Assembly (NCBI RefSeq): GCF_020148105.1
Contig: NZ_JAHLZE010000007.1
Coordinates: 20,222-84,221 of the forward strand
Length of the DNA: 64,000 nucleotides
Reading direction: 5' to 3'
DNA from: Methanobrevibacter sp. TMH8
Lineage (GTDB): Archaea > Methanobacteriota > Methanobacteria > Methanobacteriales > Methanobacteriaceae
The notes under the pieces were generated by a model that did not search any database, was not told the origin of the DNA, and saw only the letters and a list, made by a program, of their open reading frames with translations. Of the stretch, positions 58,249 through 64,000 are shown in pieces (within the stretch, counting starts at the first letter, position 1; every line of letters begins with the position of its first letter). Both the position numbers and the translations under genes were made by a program.

Positions 58249-59310
58249 ATGACATCAAAAAGATATGAAAATCATAAACAAGATATGTTAAAATCAATTT
58301 TATCGAAATCTTTAACTTCAGCAGCACCTTCTGAAGAAACAATAGCTAAAGCTCATGCTAATTCAGGAACTAACTCTGAAAATCCTATTATAAAGCTAAA
58401 ATATACATTACTTGAAAAATATCAAGATCAAAAATTAGAAGATATTGAAGGAAGTGAAGTTATAGAAAATAGTTCTGGAGAAACTTTAAAAATTGTGAAA
58501 AAAGAAAAAATTGACTTTTCTCTTGATAATAAAAACTTTAAAAAAGAACTTATGTGTGATTTAAAGTTAATTCCAAAGGTTGGTCCAGCTACAGAAAAAA
58601 AATTAAAAGAAGCAGGATTTACAGATATCCCTTCACTACTTGAACATGAAAAATATTGTGAACATGCAGAAGAAGCTATTGAAAAACTTGAATCTGATTC
58701 ACATTGGGATAAATTTAATCTCATTCGAAAGAACAGTAAAAGTAAAGGTAAGATGCTTAAATGTGCAGGAGACCTTGATTATGATAGCTTTAAATTTATG
58801 GATATTGAAACTCTTGGACTTTCCAATGTTCCAATTATTCTCATTGGTGTAGCTGAAATGGATAAAAAAGGAAAGAATATTACCTCAACACAATATCTTC
58901 TTAGGGATAAAGTCGAAGAACCAGCTGTTATAGAAGAATATTTATCTCATATTGATGAAAATTCTACACTTTTTACATATAATGGTGCTAGCTTTGATGT
59001 TCCTTTCATTAAAAATAGATGTAATTATTATCAAATTGAAAATAATGTCGAACCTTTCCACTATGATTTAATTTATTATGCAAGAGATCTTTGGAAAGAC
59101 AAATTACCAAATTGTAAATTAACCACAATTGAAAAGAATATCTTCGACATAAACCGTGTAGATGATGTTCCAGGATCTCATATTCCTGGTTATTATGATA
59201 CTTATTTAAAAGAAAAAAATATTGGCCCATTGATTCCAATCATTGAACACAATCGTTTAGATATAGTGTCATTAGCTAAATTCTTAATGACTATGCATGA
59301 AAAATCTTAA
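58249..59310 (+). CDS. DEDD-type RNase H-fold exonuclease-like protein with helix-hairpin-helix
   Basis: 353 residues. N-terminal charged region, then a helix-hairpin-helix (LKLIPKVGPATEKKLKEAGFT, about 104-124), and a C-terminal RNase H-like domain of the YprB type: FMDIETLGLSN (first acidic pair), FTYNGASFDVPFI and HNRLDIVSLAKF (catalytic His and Asp). Such proteins are predicted 3'-5' exonucleases acting on DNA or RNA. The helix-hairpin-helix provides non-specific DNA contact. It stands alone between AT-rich spacers. Confidence 0.88.
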   Translation: MTSKRYENHKQDMLKSILSKSLTSAAPSEETIAKAHANSGTNSENPIIKLKYTLLEKYQDQKLEDIEGSEVIENSSGETLKIVKKEKIDFSLDNKNFKKELMCDLKLIPKVGPATEKKLKEAGFTDIPSLLEHEKYCEHAEEAIEKLESDSHWDKFNLIRKNSKSKGKMLKCAGDLDYDSFKFMDIETLGLSNVPIILIGVAEMDKKGKNITSTQYLLRDKVEEPAVIEEYLSHIDENSTLFTYNGASFDVPFIKNRCNYYQIENNVEPFHYDLIYYARDLWKDKLPNCKLTTIEKNIFDINRVDDVPGSHIPGYYDTYLKEKNIGPLIPIIEHNRLDIVSLAKFLMTMHEKS

Positions 59311-59406
59311 ATAAAATAAATATTATTATTTCTTTTTTTATTTTATTATTTTTTATTTATTCTGGATTATATTATTCTGCATTTATTATATAATTATAAT
59401 AAAAGA

Positions 59407-59430
59407 AAGGATAAAAATTAATTTATCCTT
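59407..59430 (-). terminator. Terminator hairpin behind an adhesin gene
   Basis: Perfect 9-bp arms AAGGATAAA and TTTATCCTT, loop of six, followed on the minus strand by TTCTTTTATT. It lies 30 bases beyond the stop of the adhesin at 59460. It shares its stem and the preceding AATATTTTGA with the terminator at 45571. Confidence 0.8.
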
Positions 59431-59459
59431 CAAAATATTTTTTTTATATTATTTTCGTT

Positions 59460-61490
59460 TTAGTGTTTTAGGCTAATTGATTTTTTGTTGTTAGCTAGTA
59501 TTATTTCTTTGTTTTTGTTTTTGGGATCGATTTGGAAGTGTGCTATGCAGTATCTGTGGTTTGCTTTGTCTGGGAAATAGCTGACGATTATTGATATTTT
59601 TTTGCCTGGAGCTATTGATTTGATTTTGATGTATTTGGTTTTGATTTTAACTCCGTTTCTCATATGGAAAAGAGCCAAAGTAGTAGATTTAGATTTTAAA
59701 CTTCCTTTATTAGCTATTGTGACTCTATATGTTGATACTCTTTTCTTAAAAGACAATTTTTTAATTGATACAATTCCTAGGTTGGTTTTAGGGTTGACTT
59801 TTTGCACTTTTGATATTTTTGATGATTTGTAGTTATTGTCTCCTGCGAATTTAGCTGTTACAGTATGTTTTCCACCTTTTAATCCAGCGATATTGAATAC
59901 AGCTATTCCATTGTTGTTAGTTGTTGCTGTGTATGTTTTTCCTTTGATTGTTATTGATATTTTTTTGTTTTTGAGTATGTTGTCGTTTATGTCTTTTAGG
60001 GTTACTTTTATGTTGGTTTTTTTACCTTCCTTGATAGTTGGTGCAGAAACTGTTATAACAGTATCCTTTTCTAATACTATCTTAACTATTGTGCTGGTGT
60101 TAGCTGAATAGATTCTTGTTATAAAGCTATCAGATTCATCAGATTCATTCATTTTAGCGAGAATGGTGTATGTTCCTGAAGCTGAAACAGTATAGACAAG
60201 CTCACCAATACCGTCACTATTGGTTATTGCAGATCCTACTAATTTTCCATTAACATAGAAACTAATAAGTCTTCCAACAATAACATTACCCCATTTATCA
60301 GTAGCTTTCACTCTTATTGTAACCTTATTAAATGAAACACTAGTATTAATAGCTAAATCCGACTGAACATTATTAACACTTCCTGAACCATTGATTATAC
60401 CACTATTAACAATATCTCCCCCAAAATTATCAGAAATATTATTATTACTAATATTCATAGAGCCACTAACATTATTAAAAATAGTATTATTACCATAATT
60501 ATCAGTGATGTTGTTATTATCCAAAGTGACATTCTCACCATAATTGAATATTGCGCTACCATTAGATCCTTTATTCTCATTAAAACTAGAATTAGAAATA
60601 ATTACATCATTGCCAGCATTACTTATTGCACCACCATTATTTATCGCAGAATTGTTAGTAAATATACAGTTAATTATGCTCACATTATTACCAGCAGTAG
60701 ATATTGCACCACCATTTCTTGTTGCCGAATTGTTAGTAAATGTACAATTAATTATGCTCACATTACTACCAGTATTGATAGTTATTGCACCACCATTTAT
60801 TCCTTTATTATTATTAAATGTACAATTAATTACAGCCACATCATTTCCATTAGACCAAAATCCTCCTGAACTAGCAACCCCATTATTATTTTCGAAAGTA
60901 GAATTAATCACATTAAAATTAATACCTCCATTCCTTATTGCACCACCAGTAGAAGCATTATTATTAATGAAATTACAATCTAATACAGAAACATTACTAC
61001 CAACATTATAGATTGCACCTCCTAAATATCCAGTATTATTTATGAATGTACAATTTATGAATGTCATTGTTGTTCCAGCATAATTGTTCCAAATTGCCCC
61101 ACCATTAACACCACCTGCATTTCCATTTATAAATGTTATGTTTATAAATGTTACATTCAAGTTATTGTTTATTGTGAATATTCTTGATAGTCCTTGTGCA
61201 TCGAGAATGACTTTGTCCTTTGTTTTTCCTTGAATTGTAATATTTTTGTTAATTGTCATATTTGTATTGTTGTTGCCTTTGTACGTTCCTTCGGCGAGTT
61301 CTATTATGTCACCAGGGCTTGAAGTAGTTAGTCCACTACTTATTCCACCACCAGCAGTTGAGTTATCAATAGATGTAGTAGCAGCAAAACCAGCTTGCAA
61401 ACTAATTACAGCTAACAAAATAATACCTACAATAATTAAAGTATGAGTTATTATTTTTTTGATTTTTAAAATTTTATTCACCTCCCCCAT
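59460..61490 (-). CDS. Adhesin-like surface protein with PMP-type repeats, Ig-like domains and CARDB-like C-terminus
   Basis: 676 residues. After a signal peptide (KKIITHTLIIVGIILLAVIS) comes a beta-helix of about 270 residues with rungs of the Chlamydia polymorphic membrane protein type, GGAI followed by NNG or NNNxA. Two Ig-like domains follow (near 380-470 and 480-560), the first containing SFYVNGKLVGSAITNSDG, the second KGKTYTATTNNNGIAVF. The final 100 residues match a CARDB-like domain with SLKSKSTTLALFHMRNG. There is no anchor. The ATG at 61490 is followed immediately by GGGGGAGGTGA, an odd position for a ribosome binding site. The frame upstream of it is low-complexity. Confidence 0.85.
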   Translation of the reverse strand: MGEVNKILKIKKIITHTLIIVGIILLAVISLQAGFAATTSIDNSTAGGGISSGLTTSSPGDIIELAEGTYKGNNNTNMTINKNITIQGKTKDKVILDAQGLSRIFTINNNLNVTFINITFINGNAGGVNGGAIWNNYAGTTMTFINCTFINNTGYLGGAIYNVGSNVSVLDCNFINNNASTGGAIRNGGINFNVINSTFENNNGVASSGGFWSNGNDVAVINCTFNNNKGINGGAITINTGSNVSIINCTFTNNSATRNGGAISTAGNNVSIINCIFTNNSAINNGGAISNAGNDVIISNSSFNENKGSNGSAIFNYGENVTLDNNNITDNYGNNTIFNNVSGSMNISNNNISDNFGGDIVNSGIINGSGSVNNVQSDLAINTSVSFNKVTIRVKATDKWGNVIVGRLISFYVNGKLVGSAITNSDGIGELVYTVSASGTYTILAKMNESDESDSFITRIYSANTSTIVKIVLEKDTVITVSAPTIKEGKKTNIKVTLKDINDNILKNKKISITIKGKTYTATTNNNGIAVFNIAGLKGGKHTVTAKFAGDNNYKSSKISKVQKVNPKTNLGIVSIKKLSFKKRVSTYRVTIANKGSLKSKSTTLALFHMRNGVKIKTKYIKIKSIAPGKKISIIVSYFPDKANHRYCIAHFQIDPKNKNKEIILANNKKSISLKH

Positions 61491-62008
61491 TATAGGGTTA
61501 AAACTTATTTTTGAAATTTTAAATGTGAAAAAAAGAAAGAAACAAATGATCCTCCTAAAAAAAAAGAATTCAAGAGGGTGATATATGTAAAAAAAATTCC
61601 TTAATAAGAACATACCATTTTTATCATCTTTTAATCACATTACAAATTTCATTTTTTTGATTAACAAAATCCAACATTAATGTATAAATAGGTAATAAAA
61701 CTCTCCACATAAAATCATCAGCCCATTACAATATTATACATTAAAAAAAGAGCATTTACTCAAAGAAATTTTTTTATAAAGCTCTTCATAATCCCATTAA
61801 TCATGAAAAAATTACTCAAAAAAATAAAAATAATTTATAATAATTTTTATTGATAACCTTTTCATCATTAATAAATAAGACACAACAATATAACAATTTA
61901 TTATATTAATAGCTAAAAAAATCTGATAACGCATAGCCATTTAAAACAATTAGTTTTAAAAATTCCTCTTTTAACAAAGAATAATATTATTTCACTGCAA
62001 AAAATTAA

Positions 62009-62034
62009 CTTCGTTAAATTTAGGTTAAACGAAA
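62009..62034 (+). repeat. Palindromic 26-bp element, copy 1
   Basis: Core TTCGTTAAATTTAGGTTAAA followed by CGAAA. The arms TTCGTTaAA and TTAAACGAA are nearly complementary. Copy 2 lies in reverse orientation at 62207-62232, matching at 22 of 24 central positions. Confidence 0.65.
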
Positions 62035-62206
62035 TAAATTTAAGAAAAAATAACCATAATTTAAAAAAATAAGGAGTAATTTCATTATAAAAAAAATAAA
62101 TTATATAAAAAACATTTAATAAATAATAATAATTTATAATTAATAGAATACTTTGGTATGAAAATAAACCAATATTATATTAATTATTGTGAAAAAATAG
62201 CAAATA

Positions 62207-62232
62207 CTTCGTTTAACCTAAATTAAACGAAA
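62207..62232 (-). repeat. Palindromic 26-bp element, copy 2 (inverted)
   Basis: Reads CTTCGTTTAACCTAAATTAA then ACGAAA on the + strand. Its arms TTCGTTTAA and TTAAACGAA are perfect 9-bp inverted repeats around CCTAAA. It is the inverse of copy 1, 172 bp away. Confidence 0.65.
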
Positions 62233-62597
62233 CAAGAAAAAAACAGACAATCCACAAATTGAATATGTAATATGTTTTTTACTATAATATATTTTAAGAT
62301 ATGATAATATATAAATATAACTGTTTTGTAATAAATATTTTCAAAGAAAAATATAAACATGAAAACCAAAAACAATAACAAGTCTATAAAAAAAATAAAA
62401 TAATAAGTAAAAAATGAAGTTATCAAATTTTTTAACTATGAAAAATTGAAAGTACTTTAAATTTCTTCAATAATAAAAAAATAAATTAATAATCATTATA
62501 TTAAGAATATAAAAATGAATTATAAAGAATAAATAATAAAATAAACAGAATACAATACTCATTCTATAATTATAATATTAAATTAACCTATAATTTC

Positions 62598-62627
62598 TCA
62601 TTTAGTATTAAAAAGTGGACTAAATGA
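62598..62627. repeat. Inverted repeat TCATTTAGT / ACTAAATGA
   Basis: Perfect 9-bp arms separated by 12 bases. It lies downstream of the last adhesin gene (62756), outside its terminator. Could be an operator or a small hairpin; no further support. Confidence 0.5.
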
Positions 62628-62718
62628 CCATTATTTAAAAATAATAAAATGTAATTACATGAACATATATTGGACATTTATAAAATATCTAAAAATTATA
62701 TAAAAAAAAGTATAAAAA

Positions 62719-62739
62719 AAGGGATAAAAAATATCCCTT
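62719..62739 (-). terminator. Terminator hairpin behind the last adhesin gene
   Basis: Arms AAGGGATA and TATCCCTT around five bases; on the minus strand it is followed by TTTTTTT. It lies about 17 bases past the stop of the adhesin gene at 62756. Confidence 0.8.
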
Positions 62740-62755
62740 AAAAAATATAATTATA

Positions 62756-63997
62756 CTATTTTCTTCTTTTATATGATATTAATCCGAAAATGGTTAATAT
62801 TGCAATTAGAACTTGTGCAACAGGCATTCCAGTGTTTTTCATTTCTGCTTTGTTAATAGTATATGCTTTTGGATTATTATTAGAAATGTCTATACTAGCA
62901 CTAGAAGGAGCAAATTGATTATCACCTAAAAAAGATGCTTTTAAAGTACCAGTCGGTCCATCATATTCAAATATAATTTGACCATACTGATTAGTCACAC
63001 CAACCTTAATAACTTTACCTTTCATATGTAAATAAATGGTCTTACCTTCAAGGAAATTTCCATTTTCATCAGTCAAAGTTACTATAATCTTATTGCCATC
63101 TTTTTGGATTGTTATTTTTGTTAGTACTTTTGAAACTTTTGTTTGGCTACTAGCACTACTTGGAAGATACATTTCATCACCAGCATATTTACTTGTGACA
63201 GTGTATGTTCCTGCTTTAGTGTATTTGTAGTTGAATTTAGCTATTCCATTTGCATCGGTTTTAGCTGATCCTACTTTTTTACCGTTTATGTAGAAGTCTA
63301 CTGTAGCGTTAGCTATTGGGTTTCCATCTTTATCAGTTAATTTACTTACCAATGTTACTGTATCTCCAACTTTAACTTCTTTTGGCACATTAATACTAAT
63401 ACTAGTAGGCATTGGTACTAATAATTCACCATTATTAACTAAAATAGTGTAATTTTCATGTCCCTCATAATCACCAGTTACCGGAATAACAGATCCCGGC
63501 CCTTGAGTAACTAAATAAGTAGTGTTAGCCTTACCTTCAACAACTTCTACATTTTCATATAAAACACCATTAAGATAAAAACTAATATTCTGACCAGTAA
63601 CAGTATTACCCATATCATCAGTCAAAGTAGCAAACAAAGTGATTGTAGAACCATTCTTAACAACCCAAGTAGAATTACTTAAGAAAGTAAGATTCAAAAC
63701 ACCCATAGTGCCATTATTATAAATCACATTGGCTAATGCTGCAATATTATTCCCCATAACATTACCAAAAATAGCCATACTCCCTTTATTATAAATAGAA
63801 CCACCAATAGTAGTTGCATTATTACCAGTAAAAGTAGAATTACCCACAGTCACATTAGAACCAGCATTATAAATAGCTCCACCATAATTTGCCTTATTAC
63901 CAGTAAAAGTAGAATTACCCACAGTCACATTAGAACCAGTATTAACAATAGCTCCACCATAATTTGCCTTATTACCAGTAAAAGTAGAATTCGAGAT
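62756..63997 (-). CDS. C-terminal part of an adhesin-like surface protein with Ig-like domains and sorting-like signal
   Basis: The frame runs off the window, with the in-frame codon at 63998-64000 read as TAG. The visible 413 residues begin in beta-helix rungs (NSTFTGNKANYGGAI, repeated three times) and continue with three Ig-like domains (ends marked by YLVTQGPGSVIPVTGDYEG, FYINGKKVGSAKTDANG and YLHMKGKVIKVGVTNQYG). The end reads MKNTGMPVAQVLIAILTIFG then LISYKRRK: the same MKxTGxP motif, hydrophobic stretch and basic tail as the adhesin at 45610. Likely anchored at the cell surface. Confidence 0.8.
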   Translation of the reverse strand: MSNSTFTGNKANYGGAIVNTGSNVTVGNSTFTGNKANYGGAIYNAGSNVTVGNSTFTGNNATTIGGSIYNKGSMAIFGNVMGNNIAALANVIYNNGTMGVLNLTFLSNSTWVVKNGSTITLFATLTDDMGNTVTGQNISFYLNGVLYENVEVVEGKANTTYLVTQGPGSVIPVTGDYEGHENYTILVNNGELLVPMPTSISINVPKEVKVGDTVTLVSKLTDKDGNPIANATVDFYINGKKVGSAKTDANGIAKFNYKYTKAGTYTVTSKYAGDEMYLPSSASSQTKVSKVLTKITIQKDGNKIIVTLTDENGNFLEGKTIYLHMKGKVIKVGVTNQYGQIIFEYDGPTGTLKASFLGDNQFAPSSASIDISNNNPKAYTINKAEMKNTGMPVAQVLIAILTIFGLISYKRRK

Positions 63998-64000
63998 CTA
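63992..64000. other. Sequence break at window end, adapter-like bases
   Basis: The repeat of the adhesin gene continues as GTAGAATT and then changes to CGAGATCTA, which creates an in-frame stop. CGAGATCTA equals nine bases inside the Illumina P5 adapter. Whether this is an artefact or the real sequence cannot be told from the window alone. Confidence 0.3.

Larger units (their letters stand above)
61491..62718. other. Long intergenic region between two adhesins
   Basis: About 1.2 kb without a credible gene; the open frame at 62223-62426 is low-complexity. It contains two inverted copies of a palindrome (62009 and 62207) and one further inverted repeat (62598-62627). This is the richest non-coding region in the window for structural signals. 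Confidence 0.5.

Noticed and set aside
62223..62426. 67-residue Phe/Ile/Tyr frame
   Set aside because: Low-complexity hydrophobic translation of AT-rich DNA, no ribosome binding site, and it begins right at the palindrome.

Overview
The window is AT-rich archaeal DNA, most likely from a methanogen of the order Methanobacteriales, close to Methanobrevibacter. The evidence is replication factor C large and small subunits, an Orc1/Cdc6-type ATPase, ribosomal protein L40e, the Tsr3 rRNA-modifying enzyme, class I HMG-CoA reductase, a FwdC-like protein, very AT-rich spacers, ribosome binding sites of the GGAGGTGAT type, and several giant adhesin-like beta-helix proteins. Genus-level placement is inference.

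Layout. 1-10.3 kb holds a sulfur and Fe-S block: tRNA-Cys, a NifX/NifB-type cofactor-binding protein, an FdhD-like protein, a cysteine-rich HTH regulator, cysE, metY, cysS, cysK, nifS/iscS and iscU. Together they make cysteine, charge tRNA-Cys and build Fe-S clusters. 10.5-16.9 kb has RNase III, a sugar-nucleotide and glycosyltransferase group (GT2, epimerase, galU), tRNA-Leu and rpl40e. 17.3-24.6 kb is an unusual locus: a 1562-residue surface protein with a long non-beta-helix C-terminal region, followed by two paralogous unknown proteins and a membrane protein. 24.9-28.5 kb has tsr3, an XRE-type regulator and small membrane-anchored proteins. 28.6-33.4 kb carries two Mg/Co-chelatase-like AAA+/VWA loci, one an intact fusion and one split at an A7 slippery site. 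33.7-45.3 kb is mostly housekeeping: an Orc1/Cdc6-like ATPase without a winged helix, a zinc ribbon protein, DUF116, a TatD-like hydrolase, a signal-peptidase-like protein, aroD, sucD, hmgA and a Fic protein. 45.6-48 kb is an adhesin, and 48.5-51.4 kb holds rfcL and rfcS with 10-bp repeat arrays on both sides of rfcS. 52-59.3 kb has a FwdC-like protein, a small surface protein, membrane proteins (one frameshifted), HtpX with an EF-hand-like loop, and a DEDD-type nuclease. 59.4-64 kb holds two more adhesins, the last cut by the window edge.

The best candidates for undescribed biology are the surface-protein locus at 17.3-24.6 kb (toxin-immunity-like layout, inferred only), the putative programmed frameshift in the chelatase locus at 32.1 kb, a shared C-terminal MKxTGxP sorting-like signal on two adhesins, a recurrent terminator hairpin behind three adhesins, and a repeated palindrome around the sulfur genes. 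Families were recognised by eye from motifs; nothing was searched against a database.
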